Source: Asterias amurensis (taxonomy: Eukaryota > Echinodermata > Asteroidea > Forcipulatida > Asteriidae). From it: DNA of 64,000 nt. The stretch is from assembly GCF_032118995.1 (NCBI RefSeq), contig NC_092657.1, positions 16,288,181 through 16,352,180 of the forward strand, given 5' to 3'. A program made the translations under genes and the position numbers. The notes under the pieces are model-generated. The model searched no databases. It saw only the letters and a program-made list of their open reading frames with translations, and was not told the origin of the DNA. Positions 20,010 through 31,500 of this stretch are shown here, piece after piece (positions within the stretch are counted from its first letter, which is position 1; every line of letters starts with the position of its first letter).

Positions 20010-20260
20010 ACCTCAGACAGTTTCGCTATTCCTATTGGTGGAGAGCGCGTCACGTGGGTGTTTATAAACCTTTGTTCATGACCAGTAAAAAGTGTTGAAA
20101 CATGGGCATGACACGCGAGCTTGCACCCATGCTTACAAGACAGTTTCTTCATTCCTATTGGTCGAGAGCAACGGCCGAGACAGTTGTGCCACATCACGCA
20201 ATACGCGCACAGCATTCCCTTATAAGGAGCTGTTTAACCGAGGGCGACGGAGGGCCTTAC
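20010..20260. repeat. Repeat with two CAGACAGTTTC...CCTATTGGT sub-units
   Basis: CAGACAGTTTCGCTATTCC TATTGGTGGAGAGC near 20016 recurs in looser form at 20142 (ACAGTTTCTTCATTCCTATT). A related piece is at 27496-27606. Function unknown. Confidence 0.55.
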
Positions 20261-20345
20261 CATTTCATAGTTGAAAGAAATCATTGAACAATTAAAATGT
20301 TTGCATTTATTTTACTTTTTGACCAAAAGTGTTGATAGAATGGTT

Positions 20346-20454
20346 CCCAAATCCGTGCTTAGTGTACAGACATATGGACATGCGTGTGGGAACTACGAAG
20401 AACAGATCCCAGACGCATGTCCGTATATCTGTACATGAAGCGCGGATTGGGTAT
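20346..20454. repeat. Palindrome of about 110 bp
   Basis: CCCAAATCCGTGCTTAGTG and its inverse CATGAAGCGCGGATTGGG; inner arms CATATGGACATGCGT and ACGCATGTCCGTAT. Confidence 0.7.
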
Positions 20455-20530
20455 CTTTTCTTTCCAGGACAATCGTGTGCAGATAGTTCTACACGTTTGT
20501 CCTGGGGAAAAAAAAAATACGTGCACGGTC
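20455..20530. mobile_element. Core of a GGGTGCGTTCG-family MITE
   Basis: TTTCCAGGACAATCGTGTG...CACACGTTTGTCCTGG-like centre, as in 1100-1165, without the outer ends. Confidence 0.5.
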
Positions 20531-20894
20531 GGGGGACAATCGGCATATCGGCATTAGCGGTAAAAGAGCGGTAGTTGAGAAAATTCACACTCAAAATTCA
20601 CTTGATTTTTACTCAAAACCTGTGATACCTATTTGAACAATTCCAAGTGTAGTGCTATCTGCAACTTCGGTAAGTTTCATGATGCAGATGGTTTTTCAAG
20701 GAAGCGAAAGGTTTTGATATCAGTGGTGCTGGAGCCAAGGATACGGAGTGGATTGGACCGATTTATGGGGCTAGGCAAACCGATGCCCTATGATCACACG
20801 GCCGTCGTCTAGTAAAACTAAGACATATCATGTGACACGCTCTAAACCAATGAAAAGGCAGAATATTGGTAAGGGGTGTTATAATATAAAACCC

Positions 20895-21025
20895 CGAACA
20901 AAGATATTGACAAAATAGGGACACCGCCAATACAGGGCTAGATAGCTCAGTTGGTAGAGCGCCGGCACGTTTTCGGAGGTCGTTGGTTCGAATCCCACTC
21001 TAGTCAATTCTTTGTTTAACCCCAA
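20895..21025 (+). repeat. tRNA-like repeat, second copy
   Basis: TAGCTCAGTTGGTAGAGCG with GGTTCGAATCCC; the anticodon arm is short. Shares flanks with 6690-6830. Confidence 0.65.
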
Positions 21026-21035
21026 AAATCAATAT

Positions 21036-21329
21036 AACACATTGTGAGAAACGGCTCCCTCTATAGTAACGAAGTTTTCGAGATATATGTTAAATAAGTT
21101 TCCACAAATTTGATTTTGAGACCCAAGATTTTGAATTTGAGGTTTCGAAATCAAGCATCTGAAAACACACAACTTCATGTAACAAGGGTGTTTTCCTGTC
21201 ATTATTATCTCGCAACCTCGACGACCGATTTTGCTAATTTTCACAGGTTTGTTTTATGCATTTATGTTGAGAGACACCAAGTGAGAAGACTGGTCTTTGA
21301 CAATTACCACGAGTGTCCAGTGTCTTTAA
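21036..21329. mobile_element. P1 MITE lacking its left end
   Basis: Starts inside the family at CACATTGTGAGAAACGG and ends GTGTCCAGTGTCT-TTAA, shared with the P4 copy that follows. Confidence 0.8.
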
Positions 21330-21684
21330 AGGGTCTATGTAACTTTTGTAGGACAAAAAACACAATGTCCACAGATTTACACAAAACTTACACAGTTTGA
21401 AGATAATGAAAGTAGAAAGCTTCCCTGAAAATATTACGTGCTGAGGTGATGTAGTTTTTGGGAAATGAGTAAAACAATGTCATGAAAATAATTGTCTCAT
21501 GAGACGAAAATTATTTTAATCATTTAAAAACATATTTTCATGACATTGTTTTACTCATTTCTCAAAAACTACAGCACCTCAATAAGTGATATTTGAAGGG
21601 AATCTTTCCACTATCATTATCTTTAAACACTGTAAGTTTAATGTAAATCTATGGACATTATTAAAAGGTACCCAAATCCTTTAA
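21329..21684. mobile_element. Complete P4 palindromic MITE
   Basis: TTAA-AGGGTCTATGTAAC to ACCCAAATCCT-TTAA, centre TGTCTCATGAGACGAAA. Best reference copy of P4 in the window. Confidence 0.85.
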
Positions 21685-21689
21685 GTGCA

Positions 21690-21750
21690 CTAGGTTATTT
21701 TACGTGTGTTACGTGCGTTACACAGCACACGGGACCAACGGCGTATGTTA
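21690..21750 (-). mobile_element. S1 SINE scrap, reverse orientation
   Basis: GTGCGTTACACAGCACACGG GACCAACGGC resembles the reversed S1 body. Confidence 0.4.
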
Positions 21751-21979
21751 TAGATTGAAAGATTAATACAATATTAATAATTGACTTTATGCTGGAAGTG
21801 TGTGTTGCCCTAGGCCTTCTAGCCCACCCAGCTGTTGTATGTACATAATTATTGTAAATAAACAAGGTTGAGAAATATGCCTCAAGTGTTGAGTCAATTT
21901 GTTCTGATTTTGGTTTGTCGAGAGTGATCATTAAATTTGCTCAGTCACAAATTTAAGTTGGATTCTAATAATTGCATGG

Positions 21980-22118
21980 TGGAAATACGATGTGGAAAGG
22001 TTTGCGGTAACAACATGTAAGGACTATATCTAATGAGTTGGGGTTGGTTCTGAAAAGAACCGTTGGTTTCAACTCGACGTTTCGATCAGTAAAGCATGGT
22101 GTTACCGCAAACCTTTCC
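21980..22118. repeat. Foldback with CGACGTTTCGATCAG, copy 1
   Basis: GTGGAAAGGTTTGCGGTAAC near 21990 and GTTACCGCAAACCTTTCC near 22100 are inverse. Between them are GGTTCTGAAAAGAACC and AACTCGACGTTTCGATCAG. A longer relative is at 36001-36253. Confidence 0.65.
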
Positions 22119-22699
22119 ATGCAGTCACAATTTTTATATTTTTTTTATCAGATCCGAATTTCTGATACGTGAGTAAAGAAGCTTTAAAATAATATTGTGT
22201 TAATTGGGGTAATCATGGATGGCAGTCATATCAATGGCTGGCGATTAAGCAGTCATATTAAATATTTTAAGCAAATTTGTGCAAAATTACACCCAAAAAT
22301 TCAACAAAAAAGTATGTATTTTTACAAGCACAATTATCAAACATTACAATATGTGTTTTTTTTTTTTTTTTCATTACCTTTTTCGAAATACAAATGCAAC
22401 CAAGCAATAACTTTTCAAATTATTTCAATTTTCAAAATATGTTTTTATCAAGGATATGAATTTGACTTTGTGGTATTGAAATTTCATAACAAGTTCATCC
22501 AAAATGGCCGGAAAAATCATATAAAATTAAAATATGCTCAGATTAATTCATGATTGCTCATAATTAAGAATTAGTGTAAATTAAACAAGTGTTCAGATTC
22601 TCTGTATAGGCATACATACCTTTACCAAAGTACAAAGTACTGTATTCCCCGTGCCATAGTATCATGTGTAAAAGGTTCATGAAGTCTTTAATGCGTACT
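22119..22699. other. AT-rich intergenic DNA
   Basis: Short open frames only, with poly-T runs. Nothing recognised. Confidence 0.4.
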
Positions 22700-22990
22700 A
22701 TCTTGGGGGGACCCACCGTGGTGCACCGGTGAGGGCCCCGGACTCTGAAGCGAAAGGTCCCCGGTTCGAACCGGGGTGGCGGCAGCGCGAAGTCTCGATA
22801 CCATAGGGTATCAATAGTCGATAAAACTTGCCCTAAAAACAACAATATTGTTTCTCTGTAAAAAAAATGTTTAAACACAAAATAAAACTCAGTCAATGAG
22901 AGCTCTCGAACGCAATTCGAAAATCGGGAGTGGGGGCCAATTCGCAGACAAAGGTCATACAAAGCCTGGATTTATGTTTTCCTGACAAAG
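22700..22990 (+). mobile_element. tRNA-derived SINE (S4)
   Basis: CCGTGGTGCACCGGTGAGG (A-box side) and GGTTCGAACCGGGGTGG (B-box side) with a GGCCCCGGACTCTGAAGC middle, followed by a body with CTCGATACCATAGGG. Confidence 0.65.
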
Positions 22991-23426
22991 ATCAAACAAT
23001 ATATTAGTTAAACTTGTGTACGTTTCTCATGGTCTTTATTTTAATAAATTACATACTAAAATAGTAACTGAAATTTCTGGGGGACCAGATACTAACTCGA
23101 ATTAGTGTGATTTTCGCTTTCTTCAGGATACTTCTAGACATACAAAAAGACCAAACAATAACCCAGATTTATTTGTATTTATTTATTTATCACATTTTTT
23201 GATGCTCTACATTTACACATATTATTTTATTTTTAACAAAACAAAAAATCAATTATATATTCAATCTGTGAGTAGTTTCAGTAATACATAGTTACTTAGG
23301 ATATGAAAACAAAATGAAAGTTCACAATGATTTAGATAGTTATATAATTAGGAAGCTTTAAGTAGGACAAATTTAGATTATTGTCATTGGATTAATTACC
23401 ATTTTTTACACGTTCAAATAAACACA
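22991..23426. other. AT-rich DNA, nothing recognised
   Basis: No gene, RNA or repeat family identified. Confidence 0.4.
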
Positions 23427-23824
23427 TTAAAGGCAGTTGACACTATTGGTAATTACTCAAAATAATTATTAGCATAAAATTATTTCTTGGTGACGAGTAA
23501 TGGGGAGAGGTTGATAGTATAAAACATTGTGAGAAACGGCTCCCTCTGAAGCGCCATAGTTTTCGAGAAATAAGTAATTTTCCACTAATTTGATTTAGAG
23601 ACCTCAAGTTTAGAACTTGATGTCTCGAAATCAACCATCTGAACGCACACAACTTCACATGACAATGGTGTTTCTTCTTTCATTATTTTCTCGCAACTTT
23701 GATGACCGATTGAGCTCAAACTTTCACACCCATGCCTGCAGGCTTGTTTTGTATGCATCTGTTGAGATACACCAACTGTGAAGACTAGTCTTTGACAATT
23801 TCCAATAGTGTCCACTGTCTTTAA
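23427..23824. mobile_element. Complete P1 palindromic MITE
   Basis: CA-TTAA-AGGCAGTTGACAC to GTGTCCACTGTCT-TTAA. It carries a small extra segment near 23727-23745. Confidence 0.85.
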
Positions 23825-24198
23825 GTATGCCTCCGGCCACCATATTCAATATGTTTCTTGAAACATTATTTTTCTACCATTTATGGAATAATAGTGTAAA
23901 TAAATGCAAAACAAACCATTTTAACTATAAACGTTTAGGTTACGTACAGAGGACAGCAAACGTATACACAGGACAGACTAGGTTTATTGTTTTTGTTTTT
24001 TCTCACAATAAATCTAGAAAAAGTTTTTTTTTTTTTTTTCTTAATACAAAAATCAAACAATACAAATAATGTGTTTTTGGCACGCTATTTCTAGAATTAT
24101 AAAAATCAAACAAGTACAATTCAAATAACTGCTTCCTTTGTTTGTATAAAAAACAATAAGGTTTTTTTTTCTAGAAAAGCAAAGATCAAACAATTACT

Positions 24199-24516
24199 TT
24201 AAAGGGAAACTTTGGAACGCTATGTGGCAGCAGACTTCCAGGTAAATTTCATTTGTTTACGTAGTTCTGAGCGTGCGCACATGACAGGGAACAATGGATT
24301 TTACCTGGGGCCTTTCTCAAACCACGGCTTGGGCTCCGGCTCCGGCTTAGGCTCCGCGTGCTATGTGCGCAGCTTGCATTTAACCTGCATTTTGGAGCAG
24401 CGCGTATTGGACGGATATCAGCACGCGGAGCCTGAGCCGGAGCCCAAGCCTTGGTTTGAGAGAGGCCCCTGGTTCGTTACCTGGTTAGTCTGCTACCACC
24501 AAGCGTCCAAAAGTCT
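24199..24516. mobile_element. Foldback (GGCAGCAGACTT family) with a nested MITE
   Basis: Left arm ACTTTGGAACGC, GGCAGCAGACTTCCAGG; right arm CCTGGTTAGTCTGCTACC ACC and AGCGTCCAAAAGT. An undisturbed relative is at 34429-34567. A second foldback sits in its centre. Confidence 0.7.
24316..24472. mobile_element. Nested foldback (GGCCTTTCTCAAACC ends)
   Basis: GGGGCCTTTCTCAAACCACG mirrored by TTGGTTTGAGAGAGGCCCC, with GGGCTCCGGCTCCGGC and GAGCCGGAGCCC arms. Confidence 0.75.
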
Positions 24517-24868
24517 CACATTGACATGTTTTTTTTTTTTTCGTCAAGCTAGACGTACACGTGTTCTAACATGTTTAAAAAACAATCGATGTATCTACCT
24601 CTGATCGCCGAAGCGTATTTTTTTTTTGAGTCACCCAGACGCAAACGGAACACCTGTTGGCTTTTGATTAGCAAGTATTGAAATTAGGTCTGGTCTAGAA
24701 GCTCCCTGCATAATTTATTGTACGGAACTGAATATCATAAAAACTGATTTGAAATTACAGTGATGTTTATAATTTAGTTCAATTTAAAACTGTGAGTTGT
24801 GTATATACAAAATCATGGGATATTTTAAGACATACGACACAATACATAAGACAATTTTATTGACCACC
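24517..24868. other. AT-rich DNA, nothing recognised
   Basis: A poly-T run near 24529-24541 and no gene-like signal. Confidence 0.4.
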
Positions 24869-25029
24869 TTAAAGGCACTGTACACGTTTGGTAATTACTC
24901 AAAAATAATTGTTATCAGAACAATTTTACTTGGTAACTAGCAACGGAGAGCTGTTGAAGGTATACAACATTGTGAGAAAGGACTCCCTCTGAAGTAACAT
25001 TTTTTTTGAGAGAGAGGTAATTTCTCACA
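24869..25029 (+). mobile_element. Left part of a P1b-like MITE
   Basis: CC-TTAA-AGGCACTGTACACG, then GAAAGGACTCCCTCTGAAG. It breaks off at a G run. Confidence 0.7.
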
Positions 25030-25074
25030 GGGGGGGGGGGGTTGCGCTGCAAAAACGTTTGCTGAATAATTGCC

Positions 25075-25110
<36 letters not shown>

Positions 25111-25122
25111 CGATTGATTGAA
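25075..25122. repeat. (ATTG)n microsatellite
   Basis: About 12 copies of ATTG with one C interruption. Confidence 0.95.
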
Positions 25123-25139
25123 TATATTGTTTATTTAAT

Positions 25140-25320
25140 AGATGTTAAATTTTCATCGGGGATAAAGAGTGTCAATTTTGGTTCTTACCCATACAACGAT
25201 GTGTGTTAGCACTGTATACTCGGTACGTACTTTCCCGAGTCCTGTGACGTACTTTCCCGAGTCCTGTGAAAAAATATCACAGGCATGTTACTCGGTGGGA
25301 TTCGAACCCACGACCCTTAT
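25140..25320 (-). mobile_element. tRNA-derived SINE S2, reverse orientation
   Basis: GTATACTCGGTACGTAC, ACTTTCCCGAGTCCTGTGA (present twice in tandem) and the reversed B box GGTGGGATTCGAACCCACG. Confidence 0.75.
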
Positions 25321-26530
25321 TGTTTATTGTTACATGTAGGTTGCATGTTAATATCCCGCTCTAGTCAATAATTTTCTTCTTCAAATTATGAAATAATCGA
25401 TAACACAAACTGTGATCTTTCAGTGCATCCATGAAGTTGGTTTCATAGTGTGTGCACAGATAGTTCGGCATATCATGAAGTAAAAATACAACACCGCATT
25501 TTGTATAAATCAATTCCATTACTATGGCAACGGCCATCTGTTGTACAAGTCCTCAAATTTTGTGTAATATTCTTGTTAATAGACGTGGCTCCGCTATCTG
25601 AATTTATAAATAATTCAAAAACAAATTCAGCATCCGGGTGGGGTTAAATCAAAACAAACAAAATCGAGACAACAGGTGTTCAAATTCAGGGGTTTGACCG
25701 AAAACATTTATTTTGATTTTTGTTGTTTAACCTAAAGCAATTTACAGATCATACTTCAGTGGATGTGATCTTAGTATCCCGCTCATTTCTGCTAAGCAGA
25801 ATTATGTTTGCCCTATTAGTAGCTGTGTGAAATTGGGTTTTGCCCTCATAATGCGTAAGGGGGTACGTACAAGCGCAGTTGTTGTGCCCTAAAATTACTT
25901 GATTAACATGCTTCCTGGACCCTTACCCTGCCCCCCCCCCCCCCCCAATTTGAAAACTTGACAGTCGAGAGTAAAGGTTATACCGTAGTCAATTGTTACA
26001 TTTTCTCGCTTTTGCCCTTTTTAGTACAGGCTCGTTCCTTCATCCCATCAAATGGAACGGGGGTGTCAGTTCAAAACACAAAACAATGTCAAAACCATCA
26101 TAAAACAACAACAACAACAACAACAACAACACAAATCTCTATACTTCACTGACTTTTTGATTGCGTCCCTTGCGGCCTGCTGTTCATTCCAAGTACAAGC
26201 GCCTCTCGCTACGCCACGCAAGCCCCGGCCTTTTCGGTGTGGACACGTCAGCATAAACACACAACAAAACCATAGTCACTATATCACAGTTACTCAACTA
26301 CCACAGCTTCGACGAGCACCTAACCCTTCAATACCCGACCTCAGAACGGTGCAGTCATCTACGAGTCGAAAGGGTCTGTATACATTTTCTTATTTTGGAA
26401 CCCTTTGAATATTATTCCAATCTGATACGAATCTGAGAAGCGTTACTGTCAGTAATGCTTCCCAGATTGTGTATTTTACATTATATTTTTATCATTGGCA
26501 GGGGTTTGGTTTTGCACATCTCAAGATGAC

Positions 26531-26564
<34 letters not shown>

Positions 26565-26649
26565 TATAACCTTGACAGACCCTGTCTAATGTGTAATTCA
26601 TTGTGTTTATTATGTCCAAAGGTTCCAAAAATAAAATTAAAGAAATGAG
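25321..26649. other. Intergenic DNA with homopolymers and a (CAA)n tract
   Basis: C run near 25931-25946, (CAA)n at 26103-26131, a 33-base T run at 26531-26563. Several short open frames but no recognisable protein. Confidence 0.5.
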
Positions 26650-27049
26650 TTAAAGGCAGTGGACACCATTAGTAATTGTCAACGACCGGTCTTCTCACTT
26701 GGTGTATCTCAACATATTATGCATAAAATGACAAACCTGTAAAAATTTGAATTCAATTGGTTGTCGACGTTGCGAGATAATAATGAACGAAAAAAAACAA
26801 AACACCCTTGTCACACGAAGTTGTGTGCTTTCAAATTATGCTTGATTTCGATACCTCAATTTCTAAATTAATTTGAGGTCTCGAAACCAATGCTTGGCAA
26901 ATTACTTCTTTCTCGAAAACTACTTCATTTCTGAGAGAGCCATTTCTCACAATGTTTTATACAATCAACCTATCCCCATTACTGTTACCAGGTAAGGTTT
27001 CATGCTAATAAATATTTCGAGTAATTACCAATAGTGTCCACTGCCTTTA
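26650..27049 (-). mobile_element. Complete P1 palindromic MITE
   Basis: AG-TTAA-AGGCAGTGGACACC to GTGTCCACTGCCT-TTAG; the right TTAA has one change. Confidence 0.8.
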
Positions 27050-27495
27050 GCATTTTAAGTTGTATTCCTCATCCGTGGATACAACCGCTCGCCGCGCTTT
27101 TAGCCTTCTAGAAAAACTTTGGTTCGAAACATAAAGCCATTATTTTTGTTTTGTATTTGTACCGCCAAAAATGTTTCCTTTTGGTTGGTACGCCCTAAGC
27201 AGTTTGAAACAGCTAATTATATTTTCTCAATCTTGTATGAATGTGTTGATAAATACAAAAAAAAAATCCCATCCGTGGAAATTAAATTTTGGATCGCATT
27301 TTTTAGATATCCGATTTGGAAACCTGGAGTGAATATTATTATCCACCCGCTGCAAGAAAAAAAAAATCACACAGACAAACAAACATTATTGTGTCCATAA
27401 CCGTACTACTTTAAAGTTAAAAAGTTCTCAAAATGTACTATACTATCCAAATCTGCTGTGCCTTGCCACGTAAGTTTGTGTTGACATTCATTTAA
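27050..27495. other. Intergenic DNA, nothing recognised
   Basis: An open frame of 93 codons at 27119-27400 has no recognisable domain and AT-rich codons; not called as a gene. Confidence 0.4.
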
Positions 27496-27606
27496 TACCT
27501 CAGACAGTTTCGCTGTTCCTATTGTTGGAGAGCGCGTCACGTGAGTGTGTATTAACATCTGTTTATGACCAGTACAAAATGTTGAAAAATGGGCGTGACA
27601 CGTGAG
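27496..27606. repeat. CAGACAGTTTCGCTGTTCC repeat, second copy
   Basis: Matches 20010-20110, including GGAGAGCGCGTCACGTG and TGACACG...GAGCTT. Confidence 0.6.
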
Positions 27607-27834
27607 CTTATACACTTCCGGAACAGAAAAAAAAAATTCAAAAATTTACAAACAACTTACAGGGTTTACATAAGGTAATGGTGAAATACATCTCTTAAAA
27701 TAGTAGTCCATGAAATGCTTTACTTTTTGAGAAAACATTAAAACAGCTATCAATTCTCGATGTCGAGATTGACGGATTTATTTTAAAAACTCAATTTTTT
27801 TTAAGTAATTACCAATAGTGTATTCTGCCTTTAA
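27607..27834 (+). mobile_element. Partial P2 MITE joined to a P1 end
   Basis: P2 left half from TATACACTTCCGGAACAG to GACGGATTTATTTTAAA, followed by the P1 right end ACCAATAGTGTATTCTGCCT-TTAA. Confidence 0.65.
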
Positions 27835-28495
27835 CAATACTACTGGTTTGGTATTACTTAATATGCGTTTGTGTTTGTTTATGCCTTTTTTATTTACTGA
27901 TACATTCTGATGAAGATATATTTTCCACAATGAGTGTAGTCTAGGCCTCAACGTCACATTGATGTAAATTGAGATGTTGCCGCAAACCAAGTGTGACCCG
28001 CTCTGTGAAAATGAGTCACATGCAGGCAATTTAAAGAATTGAGTTATATGCATGGCTGGAAAGACCACATAAGCAGCAGTAATTTGGTATGTGTCTAAGC
28101 TTTGGGCGTATCGCGTTGCTGAGTTGCTGAAATTAGCCACTACACCATTTTTTTTTTTTTTTTGAAAAACGAATTACAAGTAAATTTATATTTTAAACTA
28201 TCATTGTGTGCGAAAGGAGATATAAATCAGACATAAGTATGATCACGAAATTGTTGTATTCATAGCTTTATTGCCTAAAAGTAAGTGTTCTAAAGGTTAA
28301 TCATGCAACTAAAGGTTTTTTACCTTTTCCACAATAAACTGCCCATAACTTAATATTGCATTGGGCGACATGTGACTCATTTTCACAGAGTGGGTCACAA
28401 ATTATATAATACATAACTGGTTCCTATCAATGCAATGCCTCAAATCACATTATATATATTATTTGTCTTTTTATTTGAAGACCATCTCTTCAAGA
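27835..28495. promoter_or_regulatory. Upstream region of the IGFBP/Kazal-like gene
   Basis: AT-rich. ATTATATATATTATTTG near 28450 could be a TATA region. TTTTTATTTGAAG ending at 28480 also looks like a splice acceptor, so a 5' UTR intron is possible. Neither is proven. Confidence 0.25.
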
Positions 28496-28585
28496 ATGAA
28501 AGTGTTTTTCGCCTTAACGATCTGGCTTCTTGTGGGAAGTGTGAATGCCAGCCACAGTGTTTCGGTTTCAGCCGAAGTTTGTGAG
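28496..28585 (+). CDS. IGFBP/Kazal-like gene exon 1 (signal peptide)
   Basis: Residues 1-30. ATG in CAAGAATGAAA; donor gtaaga at 28586. A P1 scrap and an S1 SINE begin within 50 bp of the donor. Confidence 0.75.
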
Positions 28586-31500
28586 GTAAGACTCCATTTT
28601 TATTTTCACAATTACAAATAGTGTCCACTGCCTTTAAGCAGAGTGTGGGTTCGAATCCCGGTCGTGACACTTGTGTCAAGTGCTTTTCTCCACCCAAGGG
28701 TAAATGGGTACCTGTGAGGACAGAGATGGTTCTTGTGATTAATTTGGCTGTAGTGCGCTACATTATTTGGCAGCCCAGGCTGTATAACAAGGGAGCTGAG
28801 ATGGCCAGTAGGAATAAAATGGCCCAGTGAGCAGGGTACGATGTTGGAAGCGCTTTGGAACATGGTGTGTAAAGCGCTATATAAAAACATAATATAGGTT
28901 TTCTCGGTCAAAGTCGGCAAATGAGCAGCCACTTTCAATTTAATGCGTTCGAATTAAAGCTGTTTTGCCTCTCCAACTGTTACTGCGTTTCAAATTCAGA
29001 ATTCGGCCATTCAAGTCCGTTTTGAGTCAAATCAAATTCATTATAGCTCTCTGTTCAATTTAGCGTATCGCCATTCTTTTTCGTGACAAACACGCCTCAA
29101 GAAGCATCTGCGAATTTGAGTGCTGCTTTGATGAATTGCTAAATTGAATTATTATTTTGTTTAAATCGAATGACGCAACATTACATTTGACTAACCATAA
29201 AGCGAATTCGAATGACCCTTTCAGTAGCATTCGATTTCGACGGAAATAGAATAGGCTGGTGGTTAAATTGGCTGGTTATTTGCCGGAATTGACAGAGAAA
29301 ACCCATATTAGTAATAATTATTAATAGTGATTTTAATCACAGCGGCTACAGGATAATCTCAGTGTTTTAACTATTACTCTTTTGTGGCCAAACATACATC
29401 GTAGAAACTGATTTATAACCATTTTACACTTAAAATTTGCATTTGATACTCAATATTTCAAGGGAAAAAAATGCACCTCTCCGCGCGGCTTTTTCAGCCG
29501 AGAGACAAAAACGGCTTATCTATTATATGACCCATTGACGTCAGTGGCGATTTTTCCCTAATTGAGTTTGAACACAGTTCTCCAGCTTTGGCAAACTGAG
29601 GACGCTATTTTCCTGCACCAAATAGCCGCCAATGACATCACGATTCCTTTGTCGCGCGGGTTTGTTTGACCTCACGTTTTTTTCAGAATTTTATCTTGGA
29701 GTGTTTCGGGGGGAATTTGTATTTTTTTTTACCATGTTTTAAATCGAGGTACGATACTCGTGCGTGGACTGCGTTTATTACAAAAATGTAACAACTATAT
29801 ATTTGTGAGGATTTCGAGCTGCTGTTTAATCAAGCAACATCCTCCATTTAAACAGCAAGAGTTGTGTGAATGCAACCCGCCAAGGGACGTCACCGCGGAA
29901 AACCTCAAGTTCAATGCCGAGAGAGAGTGTTTCTGCGCATGCGGTGGTGAGGTTGATGGAGAATGCCTGGTAGACCAGGATTGTATACACGGCCTCCATT
30001 GCGCAGCCGGAGATAGCTTGACCGGCAAGGGAAAATGTAAAGGTACGAGGTTGAAGTGTTGCTACCTACATCCCTTTCTGACATCCCTTTCCTTAATAAG
30101 GAATATTCGATAGTTTCCAACGTAGGTCTTTGGACCAATCAAAGTTTGTAAGCTGTCCATGGTATTAAGATGTGTTAAATACACAAAACACTACAGGTAA
30201 TTGTCAAAGACCAGTATTCTCACTTATTTCAACATACTTTATGCATAAAATAACAAACCTGTGAAAATTTGAGCTCGATTGGTCGTCGGAGTTGCGAGAT
30301 AACTAGGAAAGGAAAAACACCCTCGTCACACGTAGTTGTGTGCTTTCAGATGCTTGGTTTCGAGACCTCAATATTCTAAATCTAAAGTATCGAAATCAAA
30401 TTCGTGGTAAATTAACTCTGTCTCGAAATAAACCTACGTCACCTCAGAGAGAGCCGTGGTTCTCACAAGGTTTTATACTATCAACCTCTCCCCATTACTC
30501 GTTACCAAGTGAGGTTTTATACTGATAATTATTTTGAGTAATTACCAATAGTGTCCGCTGCCTTAAAGGAAAGATACACGTTTGGTAATTACTCAAAACA
30601 AATATAAACTTAAAATAACTTACTTGGTAACGAGCATTGGAGAGCTGTTGATAATATAAAACATTGGGGGAAATGACTCCCTCTGAAGTAACGTAGTTTT
30701 TGAGAAAGAGGTAATTTCCCACTAAAATAATAAAAGACTTCTAGCTAGAAGTATTTTTATTAAGCACACAAATTCGTCCAACAAGGGTGTTATTCCTTTA
30801 ATAATTTTCTTGCAACTGTGCATGACCAAATGAGCCCAAATTTTCACAGGCTTGTTATTTTATGGTTATGATGGGATACACCAAGTGAGAAGACTGGTCT
30901 TTGACAATTATTACCAAACGTGTACCCTCCCTTTAAAGCCATTATACACTTTCGGTAAACAGTATTGTCCAAGTCCCACACTTCGTGTATCACAACTTAT
31001 ATATAAAATAACAAACCTGTGAAAATTTAGGCTCAATCGGTCATCGGAATCGGGAGAAAATAACGGGAAAACCCACTCCTGTTTTCGCGCGTTTCGCCGT
31101 GTCATGATATGTGTTTATTAGATCCGTAATTCTCGCTATCGAGAATTTATATTGATTAATTGTTTTCTCAAAAAGTAAAGCATTTCATGGAACAATATTT
31201 CAAGATAAGTCTTTCACCATTACCTTCTGTAAACCCTGTAAATTATTTGTAAATCTGTGAACTTTTTTTTTTCCTGTACCGAAAGTGTATAATGGTTTTA
31301 AAGGCAGTGGACACTATTTGTTATTACTCAAAATAATTATTCGCATAAAACCTTTCTTGGTGACAAGTAATGGCGAGAGGTTGGTGGCATAAAACATTGT
31401 GAGAAACCACTCCTCTGAAGTGCCATAGTTTTGGAGAAAGAAGTAATTATCCACGAATTTGATTTCGAGACCTCAAGTTTGGAACTTGAGGTCTCGAAAT

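Noticed and set aside
22564-22962. Minus-strand protein with PPPRFEPGTFRF
   Set aside because: This reading is the B box of a tRNA-derived SINE translated backwards.
25070-25125. CRISPR-like or regulatory repeat
   Set aside because: Simple (ATTG)n microsatellite.
26052-26408. 118-codon open frame with a Gln run
   Set aside because: The Gln run is a (CAA)n microsatellite; no domain or splice context.
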